Shown here: positions 51,935 to 60,091 of the stretch, piece after piece
Position numbering within the stretch: the stretch's first letter is position 1
How the letters are laid out: each line of letters opens with the position of its first letter
Source of the DNA: Flavobacterium sp. LC2016-13
Lineage (GTDB): Bacteria > Bacteroidota > Bacteroidia > Flavobacteriales > Flavobacteriaceae
DNA length: 64,000 nt
Direction of reading: 5' to 3'
Assembly (NCBI RefSeq): GCF_009707955.1
Contig: NZ_WMDQ01000003.1
Coordinates: 434,001 to 498,000, forward strand
The notes under the pieces: model-generated
Seen by the model: only the letters and a program-made list of their open reading frames with translations
What the model was told of the DNA's origin: nothing
Databases searched by the model: none
Program-made: the position numbers and the translations under genes

Positions 51935-52402
51935 ATGAAATCAAAAACCGGAGCTGTATTTTTATCAGGATTAATTTCTGGTACACTCGACATTCTTGCA
52001 GCCATTTTTTTCTACGCTATTGTTTTTCAAAAAACAACTGCCATAAAAATTCTACAATCTATTGCAAGCGGTGTTTTTAAAAAAGAAGCTTATACAGGCG
52101 GAGCACAAATGACATGGTACGGATTAGGTTTTCATTTTATTATTGCCATCCTTTTTGCGTGGTTCTATTTTACGATTTATCCTTATCTCCCATTTTTAAA
52201 AAAGAATGCATTATTGTCCGGAATTATTTATGGTATTTTTGTCTGGATTGTAATGAATCTGATTGTTTTGCCAATTGTATTTCCGTTATTGCCTGAAAAG
52301 CATTTCGACTTTCCGTTGATTTTATCTGTATTGATTTTAATCTTTTGCATCGGATTTCCAATCGCGTTTATTGCTCGTAAATATTATATTTCAATACGAT
52401 AA
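51935..52402 (+). CDS. YagU-like (DUF1440-type) membrane protein
   Basis: 155 aa with four membrane helices (residues about 6-29, 60-78, 89-112 and 124-146). Blocks GAVFLSGLISGTLDILAAIF, IASGVFKKEAYTGG and YGLGFHFIIAILFAWFYF suit the YagU/DUF1440-like group of small inner-membrane proteins of unknown role. Last gene of the PhnB-DinB-membrane protein operon, ahead of a terminator about 140 bases away. Confidence 0.7.
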   Translation: MKSKTGAVFLSGLISGTLDILAAIFFYAIVFQKTTAIKILQSIASGVFKKEAYTGGAQMTWYGLGFHFIIAILFAWFYFTIYPYLPFLKKNALLSGIIYGIFVWIVMNLIVLPIVFPLLPEKHFDFPLILSVLILIFCIGFPIAFIARKYYISIR

Positions 52403-52540
52403 TTTTAAATGCTTTAGTTTTTTAAACACATAGAAACATAGATTTTTGAGGTGAAAAAGGCGTTTCACTTGTCTAAACAAACATAGTAAAGAACAGGTGA
52501 AACCTGAAATCTGAAACAAAAAAAACCTGAAACAAAAAAA

Positions 52541-52562
52541 GCGACACCAATATTGGTGTCGC
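52541..52562. terminator. Bidirectional terminator hairpin
   Basis: Perfect palindrome GCGACACCAATATTGGTGTCGC (22 bases as two 11-base halves) flanked by A7 and T7, between convergent genes. Confidence 0.9.
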
Positions 52563-52588
52563 TTTTTTTATATGATTAAAACTTATTG

Positions 52589-52750
52589 CTAAACTTTTCT
52601 TCTTCCGCTAATTAATGAAAGTATAAATAATACAATAAATATGAAGAATAAAACTTTTGCAATACTAGCGGCTCCGGCAGCAATTCCTCCAAAACCAAAT
52701 ATTCCCGCTACTATAGCTAGAATAATAAAAATGACTGTCCAACGTAACAT
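52589..52750 (-). CDS. DUF1328/UPF0391 small membrane protein (YtjA-like)
   Basis: 53-aa two-helix membrane protein read from the ATG at 52748-52750: MLRWTVIFIILAIVAGIFGF, then GGIAAGAASIAKVLFFIFIV and an arginine-rich end (SGRRKV). The GFGGIAAGAASIAK loop is the hallmark of the UPF0391 family, which is often stress-induced. Convergent with the preceding operon across a bidirectional terminator. The following gap, 52751-53151, is AT-rich and shows no further gene or clear promoter. Confidence 0.88.
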   Translation of the reverse strand: MLRWTVIFIILAIVAGIFGFGGIAAGAASIAKVLFFIFIVLFILSLISGRRKV

Positions 52751-53151
52751 ATGATTTATTTTTAAGTTTATAAAATGACTTATTTAGTCTGTTTGTTATA
52801 TCAAATTTCTTTCTTAAAAACAGCTTCGTTTAACTCTATCCAATTTTTTTTTATCGCAAAAAAATATGATACACAATAAATTTTAAATTTTAGTAAAAGT
52901 TTCATAATTAAACATTTAACTTTATAGAATTTCCATAAAAACGCATTTGAGTTAATTTTTTAGTGGATTGGATTAATCGACACTTCATGTAAATTTTAAT
53001 TTTATATCAAATAAGAATAAGGAAGAATTTTACAAAAGGAAGTAACCATTTTTAAAGCCCTTTTTTATATTTATTATAGAGCTGCTAATAAAAAATTGCG
53101 GTTGCTAATGTGAACTTAAACGACTTATTAAACGAACTAAAAAGAATCCTC

Positions 53152-55422
53152 ATGAAAGCAATATCTAACAAATCGAAAATCGTTTTCTTATCGACTTTTC
53201 CACCAACTCAATGTGGAATAGCTACTTATACGCAGGATACAATAAAAGGAATTACCGATGTATTTGGTAAATCTATAGCTTGTGAAATTTGTGAATTGGT
53301 TGATAAACCAAATGCAAACTCAACACAGGCCTTTACTTTAAACACAAAAAACAGAGAAGACTATACTCGAGTTGCTGAGGAAATTAATGCTGACGAAAAT
53401 GTCAAATTAGTTCATATTCAACATGAATTTGGTTTATTTTCAGGGAACTACGGAGATCATTTATTAGATTTCTTAAATGTGATCAAAAAACCCGTAACGT
53501 TTACATTTCACACCGTGCTTCCTGGTCCTAATGACGAATTAAGAACATTTGTAAAATTGCTTTTAAGCTACAGTAATTCAGTATTTGTGATGACCAACAG
53601 ATCTGAAGAAATATTAATTAATGATTACGAAATTCCAAAAGAATATATCACTACTATTTCTCACGGAACTCACGTTGTGGTTTACGAAGCACCGGAAACT
53701 GCTAAGGCAAAATTTGGAATCGAAGACAGAACCGTACTTTCTACTTTCGGTCTTTTAGGCGAAGGAAAAAATATTGAAACCGGTTTAAGAGCTTTAGGTA
53801 AAATTGTCGAAAACACGCCAAATGCACTTTATTTAATTATTGGAAGAACACATCCAAATTTAATTATCGATGGCGTAGATACGTATCGTGAAAAACTAGA
53901 AAGCATAGTTGATGAATTAAACTTACACAACAATGTTCGTTTCATAAATCAATATCTTGAAACAGAGGAACTTTTAGAATATCTACAGGCAACTGATATT
54001 TATATGTTTACCTCAAAAGATCCAAATCAGGCGGTAAGCGGCACATTTTCTTATGCCATGAGTTGCGCCTGCCCGATTGTAGCTTCAAAAATTCCGCATA
54101 CAAAAGAAGTACTAACAGAAGATTCAGGGATTTTAGTTGATATTGGAGATGAAAATCAATTTGCTCAAGCTGCCATTAAACTGCTTAATGACGAAAATCT
54201 AAGAGAAGAAATGGGGAAAAATGCTTTCAGAAAAACCAGAGCATCTTCTTGGGAAAACATCGGTATTGCACACATGAATACCTATAAAAAATTAATGGAT
54301 AAATCATCTGATGTTAAATTCAGTTATCCGTCAATTCAATTAGCGCACGTCAAAAAAATGACGACAGAACTTGGAATTATTCAGTTTAGTAAAATTTCTA
54401 TTCCTGATCTTGAGTCCGGTTATACTTTAGATGATAATGCCCGTGCTTTGGTTGCAATTTGTATGCACTATAAATTAACCGAAGACAAAGATGATTTACC
54501 ATACATTTTAATTTATCTTGACTTTATAGAACGTTGCCAGAAACCAAAAGGTAATTTCATGAACTATGTCGATCAAAATAATCGTGAACATATCGAGCAA
54601 AATGAAGAAGTCAATTTAGAAGATTCAAATGCACGCGGAATCTGGGCTTTAGGAACTGTAGTTTCTATCGGAAACATATTGCCGGAATCTATTACTAAAA
54701 AAGCCTCTAAATGTTTGTTAAACTCCTTAAAATGGGCCGAAAGTATTCAGTCGCCACGTTCTATTGGTTTTGCAACAAAAGGTTTGTATTTATATCATAA
54801 CGCTGTTCCTAATTTATATGTAGCGGCTATTATCAATAAATTGAATGCAAAATTGTTGTCTAATTATGAAATTCATGCTACAAAAGACTGGAAATGGTTC
54901 GAAAATTATATGACTTACGGTAACGGAATTTTACCTGAATCGATGTTGTATGCTTATTTGGTAACCAATAAACCAATCTATAAAAAAGTGGCTCTGGAAT
55001 CGCTGGATTTCCTGATTTCGAAAACTTATAATGGCGATAATTTCAAAGTAATTTCAAACAACGGCTGGTATCACAAAGATTCTGAACCACACGGATATGG
55101 CGAACAACCAATTGATGTTTCGTACATGATTCAGACTTTAAATTCATTTTACAGTGCGTTTAAAAATCCGGAGCATAAACAACAAATGAAAATTGCATTT
55201 AACTGGTTTTTAGGTAAAAATCATTTAAACCAAATTATGTACAATCCCGTTAGCGGAGGCGGATATGATGGTTTAGAAAAAGAAAATGTAAACTTAAATC
55301 AGGGAGCAGAATCTACGGTTTGTTATTTAACTGCCCGATTAATAATGGAAAATCTTAAATTATCAGAAAGCAAAGTGATTCCGCTTATGAAAGCTAAAAC
55401 AGGAGTTGCTATTAATCAATAA
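53152..55422 (+). CDS. Two-domain glycosyltransferase (GT4-type N-terminus, helical C-terminus)
   Basis: 756 aa from the ATG at 53152; a GTG at 53110 would add 14 residues. Residues about 8-395 are a GT-B glycosyltransferase of family 4 type: FLSTFPPTQCGIATYTQDTI, HIQHEFGLFSGNYGDHLLDF, LSTFGLLGEGKNIETGLRAL, ending with the nucleotide-sugar site SGTFSYAMSCACPIVASKIP. The C-terminal half (about 400-745) is an alpha/alpha-barrel-like domain (LESGYTLDDNARALVAICMH, WYHKDSEPHGYGEQPIDVSY) resembling glycoside-processing domains. It may build or phosphorolyse a storage or surface glycan; substrate unknown. Flavobacterial homologues often sit near GH130 genes; none is here. Confidence 0.8.
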   Translation: MKAISNKSKIVFLSTFPPTQCGIATYTQDTIKGITDVFGKSIACEICELVDKPNANSTQAFTLNTKNREDYTRVAEEINADENVKLVHIQHEFGLFSGNYGDHLLDFLNVIKKPVTFTFHTVLPGPNDELRTFVKLLLSYSNSVFVMTNRSEEILINDYEIPKEYITTISHGTHVVVYEAPETAKAKFGIEDRTVLSTFGLLGEGKNIETGLRALGKIVENTPNALYLIIGRTHPNLIIDGVDTYREKLESIVDELNLHNNVRFINQYLETEELLEYLQATDIYMFTSKDPNQAVSGTFSYAMSCACPIVASKIPHTKEVLTEDSGILVDIGDENQFAQAAIKLLNDENLREEMGKNAFRKTRASSWENIGIAHMNTYKKLMDKSSDVKFSYPSIQLAHVKKMTTELGIIQFSKISIPDLESGYTLDDNARALVAICMHYKLTEDKDDLPYILIYLDFIERCQKPKGNFMNYVDQNNREHIEQNEEVNLEDSNARGIWALGTVVSIGNILPESITKKASKCLLNSLKWAESIQSPRSIGFATKGLYLYHNAVPNLYVAAIINKLNAKLLSNYEIHATKDWKWFENYMTYGNGILPESMLYAYLVTNKPIYKKVALESLDFLISKTYNGDNFKVISNNGWYHKDSEPHGYGEQPIDVSYMIQTLNSFYSAFKNPEHKQQMKIAFNWFLGKNHLNQIMYNPVSGGGYDGLEKENVNLNQGAESTVCYLTARLIMENLKLSESKVIPLMKAKTGVAINQ

Positions 55423-55473
55423 ATTTTTAACTAATTATATATTCCAAAAAACTAAATTTTCTACTATTACCCT

Positions 55474-55500
55474 AAAATCCCTTTCTCACAAAGGGATTTT
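55474..55500 (+). terminator. Hairpin terminator after the glycosyltransferase
   Basis: 10-bp stem (AAAATCCCTT at 55474-55483 with 55491-55500), 7-base loop and a T-rich tail. Confidence 0.85.
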
Positions 55501-55587
55501 TTGTTTTTTATATCTAACAGAATCATCAAATTTTTAGTCTTTTTTAAATCACCTGCTTTAATCGTTTTAAAAATAAGCATTAAATAT

Positions 55588-55618
55588 TTTGCCTATCTAC
55601 TAATAGGTAGTATCTTTG
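55588..55618 (+). promoter_or_regulatory. Promoter of tetR-fabF with an inverted repeat in the spacer
   Basis: TTTG (55588-55591), exactly 19 bases, TATCTTTG (55611-55618): a perfect Bacteroidota promoter 18 bases before the tetR ATG. The spacer holds CTACTAATAGGTAG (55597-55610), whose CTAC/GTAG ends are inverted, a likely TetR operator. A repressor bound there would block RNA polymerase, giving autoregulation. Confidence 0.75.
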
Positions 55619-55635
55619 TTGAAAATTTTATTGCT

Positions 55636-56193
55636 ATGAAAACAAGAGAAGTAATTATAGACAAAGCAGATCAGTTTATTAGAAACAAAGGGTATAATGC
55701 CTTTAGTTTCAAGGATATTTCTAATGATATAGGCATCAAAACCGCTTCAATTCATTATCATTTCCCTACAAAATCAGATCTTGGTGTAGCAACAATAAAA
55801 GAACATATTGCCAGAACTCAGGCTTTAAAGGAAAAAGTTGCCAATGAATCTCCATTAATAAAACTGGAAGCTTTCTTGGCCGTTCAGACACAAATAAAAA
55901 AAGAAAATAAAGTCTGTATTGTGGGTTCATTAGCAACAGACTTAAATACACTTGACGAATCCATAAAAACAGAATTAAAACTATTTGCCCAAATCGTAAT
56001 AACCTGGCTAACGGAAGTTTTAACCGAAGGAAAAGAGCTTAAAATTTTTGATTTTGAAATGGCTCCAAGAACAAAAGCAATAATGATAATAACGAATATG
56101 GTTGCCATTGTGCAGCTTTCAAGACTTACAAACGATAATGATTTTGAATTGGTAAGAGAAACAATATTAACAGAATTAAGACCTAAGCAATAA
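55636..56193 (+). CDS. TetR-family regulator linked to fabF
   Basis: 185 aa from the ATG at 55636. An in-frame start at 55501 would run through the terminator and promoter and is rejected. TetR helix-turn-helix: EVIIDKADQFIRNKGYNAFS, FKDISNDIGIKTASIHYHFP. The C-terminal domain resembles the AcuR/YcdC-like group. The stop overlaps the start of fabF (TAATG), so the two are co-translated. The likely operator is in its own promoter. Probable role: sensing a fatty-acid- or CoA-related signal and adjusting FabF (inference). Confidence 0.85.
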   Translation: MKTREVIIDKADQFIRNKGYNAFSFKDISNDIGIKTASIHYHFPTKSDLGVATIKEHIARTQALKEKVANESPLIKLEAFLAVQTQIKKENKVCIVGSLATDLNTLDESIKTELKLFAQIVITWLTEVLTEGKELKIFDFEMAPRTKAIMIITNMVAIVQLSRLTNDNDFELVRETILTELRPKQ

Positions 56194-57437
56194 TGAAAAG
56201 AGTAGTAATAACAGGATTAGGAGCTGTAACTCCTATTGGAAATAATGTTCAGGAATACTGGAATTCCTTAATTAACGGAGTTAGCGGTGCAGCTCCAATA
56301 ACAAAATTTGACACCACACAATTTAAAACCAAATTTGCATGCGAAGTTAAAAACTTTGATGCCCAACATATTTTTGAAAAAAATGAAATCAGAAAATACG
56401 ATCTCTTTACGCAATACGCATTGTATGTAACAGATGAAGCCGTAAAAAATGCAAACATAGATTTTGATTCTTTAGATAAAAACAGAATTGGCGTTATATG
56501 GGGTTCCGGCGACGGTGGGGTTTCTACTTTTGAAGAACAAATTGGAGAATACAAATTAGGCAACGGAACACCAAGATTTAGTCCGTTTTTCATTCCAAAA
56601 AGAATTATCAATATCGCTTCAGGAGCTATTTCTATAAAATACGGTCTTCGAGGCATTAATTATACCACAGCTTCAGCTTGTTCTGCCAGTAATACAGCCA
56701 TTATTGATGCCTTTAATTACATTCGTTGGGGCAAAGCAGATATGATTATTAGCGGCGGTTCTGAAGCTTCTATTTCAGAATCTTCAATTGGCGGCTTTAA
56801 TGCTTCAAAAGCGTTGTCGACATTAAATGATGATTTTACTAAAGCCTCACGTCCTTTTGATGCAACCAGAGACGGATTTGTTTTGGGCGAAGGCGCTGGC
56901 GCAGTTATATTGGAAAGCTATGAACATGCAATAAAAAGAAATGCTGTAATTCTTGCTGAAATTGTTGGTGGCGGATTAGCCGGAGATGCTTATCATTTAA
57001 CAGGAACACATCCTGATGGCGAAGGTGCCATTTTAGGAATGCAGCTTGCGCTTGAAGAAGCTGAAATTACACCGGACAAAATTGATTATATCAATGCACA
57101 TGCAACCTCTACTCCAACCGGAGATTTAAGCGAACTTAAAGCTATGGAAAAAGTATTTGGTATTAATCCAAATGCAAATATTAGTGCAACAAAATCAATG
57201 ACAGGACATTTACTCGGTGGCGCCGGAGCAATTGAAGCTATTGCTTGTATAAAAGCAGTTCAGGAAAACATAGTGCCACCAACAATAAATACGCAAAACA
57301 TAGAACCGGACTTTTTAAACAAGTTTAATCTAACACTTGGAAAAGCACAATCGAGAACTGTGAATTATGCCATGAGCAATACATTTGGTTTTGGCGGACA
57401 TATAGCGAGTTCAATCTTTAAAAAATTTACAGAATAA
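56193..57437 (+). CDS. fabF: 3-oxoacyl-ACP synthase II-type condensing enzyme
   Basis: 414-aa KAS II-type enzyme extending acyl-ACP with malonyl-ACP. The C-H-H triad is intact: C163 (TTASACSASNTA), H303 (INAHATSTPTGD) and H339 (SMTGHLLGGAGA), plus K334. The N-terminal KRVVITGLGAVTPIGN is standard. It is not in a fab cluster with acpP but is coupled to a TetR gene, which suggests an accessory, regulated FabF alongside a housekeeping copy elsewhere, or a secondary-lipid pathway (inference). Confidence 0.92.
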   Translation: MKRVVITGLGAVTPIGNNVQEYWNSLINGVSGAAPITKFDTTQFKTKFACEVKNFDAQHIFEKNEIRKYDLFTQYALYVTDEAVKNANIDFDSLDKNRIGVIWGSGDGGVSTFEEQIGEYKLGNGTPRFSPFFIPKRIINIASGAISIKYGLRGINYTTASACSASNTAIIDAFNYIRWGKADMIISGGSEASISESSIGGFNASKALSTLNDDFTKASRPFDATRDGFVLGEGAGAVILESYEHAIKRNAVILAEIVGGGLAGDAYHLTGTHPDGEGAILGMQLALEEAEITPDKIDYINAHATSTPTGDLSELKAMEKVFGINPNANISATKSMTGHLLGGAGAIEAIACIKAVQENIVPPTINTQNIEPDFLNKFNLTLGKAQSRTVNYAMSNTFGFGGHIASSIFKKFTE

Positions 57438-57481
57438 TGTAATGCTGCATTTTACAGCTTAATTAAATAAAACTCAATTTC

Positions 57482-57512
57482 AAAAAATCCCTTTCACGTA
57501 AAGGGATTTTTT
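57482..57512 (+). terminator. Hairpin terminator after fabF
   Basis: 13-bp stem (AAAAAATCCCTTT, 57482-57494 with 57500-57512), 5-base loop and T-run. The rest of the 57513-57707 gap is AT-rich with no gene seen. Confidence 0.88.
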
Positions 57513-57707
57513 TTGTTTTTAAAAGATTTGAGTAACGTCAACTTATAGCAATTATTGTATAGTTATGTTAATTATATAAACATCCAAAAAAGTTGTGTAA
57601 GAATTTTTGTTAACTAATGAGGTAATTTTATTTAAAAATAACGAAGGAAAATTAAATATGTTAAATATTGATTTTCAGAATTCTAAACTCACCTAAAACA
57701 TACTATT

Positions 57708-58466
57708 GTGATTGCAAACTTAAAAAATACCTTCGCAGATATAGGAAATGCAACTTTGTTTGCAAAGCAGTTTTTTAAGGAAGTTTTTATACCTCCTTAT
57801 GAGGCCAGACAATTTGTAAAACAATGTTATATTATAGGATATAAATCATTGCCTTTGGTTGCGATCACAGGCTTTATTATGGGCTTGGTACTTACGCTGC
57901 AATCAAGACCAACTTTGGTAAAATTTGGAGCAGAATCCTGGTTACCGGGAATGGTAGCACTTTCGTTAATTCGTGAAATTGCTCCTGTAATTACAGCTTT
58001 AATTTGTGCGGGAAAAATATCATCAGGAATTGGTGCCGAATTAGGTTCGATGAAAGTAACAGAGCAAATTGATGCGATGGAAGTTTCTGCTATTAATCCG
58101 TACAATTATTTGGTTGTAACACGCATTTTAGCCTGTACATTAATGGTTCCATTATTAGTATTTTTTGCTGATGCAGTGGGAATTATAGGCGGGTATATTG
58201 GAATCAATATTCATGGCGACGTTAACTTTTATCGCTATCTCACACAAATTCTCCAATCATTAGCATTTCTGGATCTTATTCCGGCAACGATAAAGACTTT
58301 TTTCTTTGGATTTTTTATTGGAATGATTGGATGTTATAAAGGATTTAACGCCACAAATGGAACTGAAAGTGTTGGAAAAGCAGCAAACTCAGCCGTTGTA
58401 ACTGCTTCTTTAGCCATTTTTATAATTGATATGGTAGCTGTACAAATAACCGACTTATTTTTTTAA
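57708..58466 (+). CDS. mlaE: MlaE-family ABC permease (lipid transport)
   Basis: 252-aa permease of the Mla/Mce/Tgd phospholipid transporter family with about five membrane helices. Signature blocks: FIMGLVLTLQSRPTLVKFGA, LIREIAPVITALICAGKISS, GAELGSMKVTEQIDAMEVSA and GCYKGFNATNGTESVGKAAN. It starts with GTG at 57708. First of a same-strand cluster mlaE-mlaF-mlaD with 2- and 24-base gaps. Moves phospholipids between inner and outer membranes to maintain outer-membrane asymmetry. Confidence 0.93.
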   Translation: MIANLKNTFADIGNATLFAKQFFKEVFIPPYEARQFVKQCYIIGYKSLPLVAITGFIMGLVLTLQSRPTLVKFGAESWLPGMVALSLIREIAPVITALICAGKISSGIGAELGSMKVTEQIDAMEVSAINPYNYLVVTRILACTLMVPLLVFFADAVGIIGGYIGINIHGDVNFYRYLTQILQSLAFLDLIPATIKTFFFGFFIGMIGCYKGFNATNGTESVGKAANSAVVTASLAIFIIDMVAVQITDLFF

Positions 58467-58468
58467 AG

Positions 58469-59248
58469 ATGATTAAGGAAGAAAAAAATATAGAGAAAGA
58501 ACCAAAAGTTAAAAGCAAAGCTCCCATAATCGAGATTAAGAATTTGCACAAAACATTTGGTAAAAATAATAAGATCTTAAAAGGAGTAAATCTTACTGTA
58601 AATCAAGGTGAAGATTTGGTGATTTTAGGCCGTTCAGGTTCAGGAAAATCAGTAACTATAAAATGCATTGTAGGTTTAATTGAACCGGACAAAGGCGAAA
58701 TTAAAGTTTTTGATGAAAACGTTTTGAATCTTAAAAAAAGTGAACTAAACGAAATCAGAGTCCGAATTGGGTTTCTGTTTCAAAGTGGCGCTTTATATGA
58801 TTCAATGTCGGTTCGTGAAAATTTAGCCTTCACTCTAAAAAAACATAAAAGAGATTTAACTCCGGAAGAAGTTGAAGCTGAAGTTGTTGAAGCACTTGAT
58901 AATGTTGGTCTAAGCGATGCCATAAACAAAATGCCATCTGAATTATCCGGTGGAATGCAAAAGAGAATTGGCTTGGCAAGAACCCTAATTCTGAAACCTG
59001 AAATTATTTTATACGACGAACCAACAACCGGTTTAGATACAATAACATCAAGAGAAATCAGTGAATTAATATTAGATATAAAACACAAACGTAAAACAAC
59101 ATCGATCATTATTACACACGATATGGCTTGCGCCAAACTTACTGCAGACCGCATTATGGTGCTAAAAGATGGTGTAATACACGCTGAAGGAACTTACGAA
59201 GAATTAGAGGAAAGTGAAGACGAATGGGTACGCTCATTTTTTGAATAA
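58469..59248 (+). CDS. mlaF: MlaF-family ABC transporter ATPase
   Basis: 259-aa ATP-binding subunit: Walker A GRSGSGKSVT, Q-loop GFLFQSGALYDSMSV, signature LSGGMQKRIGLAR, Walker B IILYDEPTTGLD and H-loop IIITHDMACAKL. An N-terminal charged lead of about 20 residues (KEEKNIEKEPKVKSK) precedes the domain. Energises the MlaE permease; starts 2 bases after mlaE. Confidence 0.94.
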   Translation: MIKEEKNIEKEPKVKSKAPIIEIKNLHKTFGKNNKILKGVNLTVNQGEDLVILGRSGSGKSVTIKCIVGLIEPDKGEIKVFDENVLNLKKSELNEIRVRIGFLFQSGALYDSMSVRENLAFTLKKHKRDLTPEEVEAEVVEALDNVGLSDAINKMPSELSGGMQKRIGLARTLILKPEIILYDEPTTGLDTITSREISELILDIKHKRKTTSIIITHDMACAKLTADRIMVLKDGVIHAEGTYEELEESEDEWVRSFFE

Positions 59249-59272
59249 AACTTAAAAATAAAAATAGAAATC

Positions 59273-60076
59273 ATGGATAAGCAATCTGGATATACTTGGA
59301 AATTAGGAATGTTTGTAACAGTTGGATCGTTGCTTTTTATAATAGCAATCTACTTCATCGGAAAACAAAAAAATCTATTTGGATCAACATTTCATATCAC
59401 ATCTCAATTTAAAACGGTTAGCGGTTTAGAGGTGGGAAATAATGTTCGTTTTTCAGGAATCAATATTGGAACAGTCGAAGAAATCAGGCTAATAAACGAT
59501 TCTTCTGTTGTGGTTTCAATGGTTATTAAAGATGACGTTCGCGAATTTATAAAAACAGATGCTCGTGCCAGTATTGGTTCTGACGGATTAATGGGCGATA
59601 AAGTTCTAACTATTTCTCCGGGTGTTAAATCTCAAAAAATAGTTGAAAATAATGGTGCAATCGCTTCTGTAAACGGAATAGAAATGGCTGACCTTATGAA
59701 AAGCGTTAAGAAAAGTGTAGACAATGTGGGTGTAATTTCTGATGAGTTAGCGATTTTCAGCCATAGCATGAATAACGGTAACGGTGCATTAGCCAGATTA
59801 GTCCGCGATGAAAAAATGGCTAATAGCGTTTCGAATACGCTTAATAATTTAGAATCCGGTACAAAAGGCTTTAGTCAAAATATGGAAGCAGCAAAAAGCA
59901 ACTTCTTATTTAAAGGTTATTATAAAAAGAAAGAAAAAGAGAAAAAGAAAAAAGAAGAAGAACTGAAAGAGAAAAAAGAAGAAGAACAGAAAAAAGCTGA
60001 AAAAGCAAAAGAAGAGAAAGAAGAAAAAGCCAAAGAAGATAAAGAAAAAGCCGAAGCCGATAAAGCAAAAAAGTAA
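59273..60076 (+). CDS. mlaD: MlaD-like MCE-domain protein with a long charged tail
   Basis: 267 aa: one N-terminal membrane helix (about residues 10-26), then an MCE domain (FKTVSGLEVGNNVRFSGINI, GTVEEIRLINDSSVVVSMVI, ASIGSDGLMGDKVLTISPG) that forms the periplasmic lipid-binding ring of the Mla transporter. A helical region follows, then a C-terminal tail of about 50 residues made almost only of Lys, Glu and Ala (from about 217), probably a charged coiled coil. The tail is unusual for MlaD and its low-complexity DNA is prone to length change. Confidence 0.88.
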   Translation: MDKQSGYTWKLGMFVTVGSLLFIIAIYFIGKQKNLFGSTFHITSQFKTVSGLEVGNNVRFSGINIGTVEEIRLINDSSVVVSMVIKDDVREFIKTDARASIGSDGLMGDKVLTISPGVKSQKIVENNGAIASVNGIEMADLMKSVKKSVDNVGVISDELAIFSHSMNNGNGALARLVRDEKMANSVSNTLNNLESGTKGFSQNMEAAKSNFLFKGYYKKKEKEKKKKEEELKEKKEEEQKKAEKAKEEKEEKAKEDKEKAEADKAKK

Positions 60077-60091
60077 TTTAAATATACGCCT

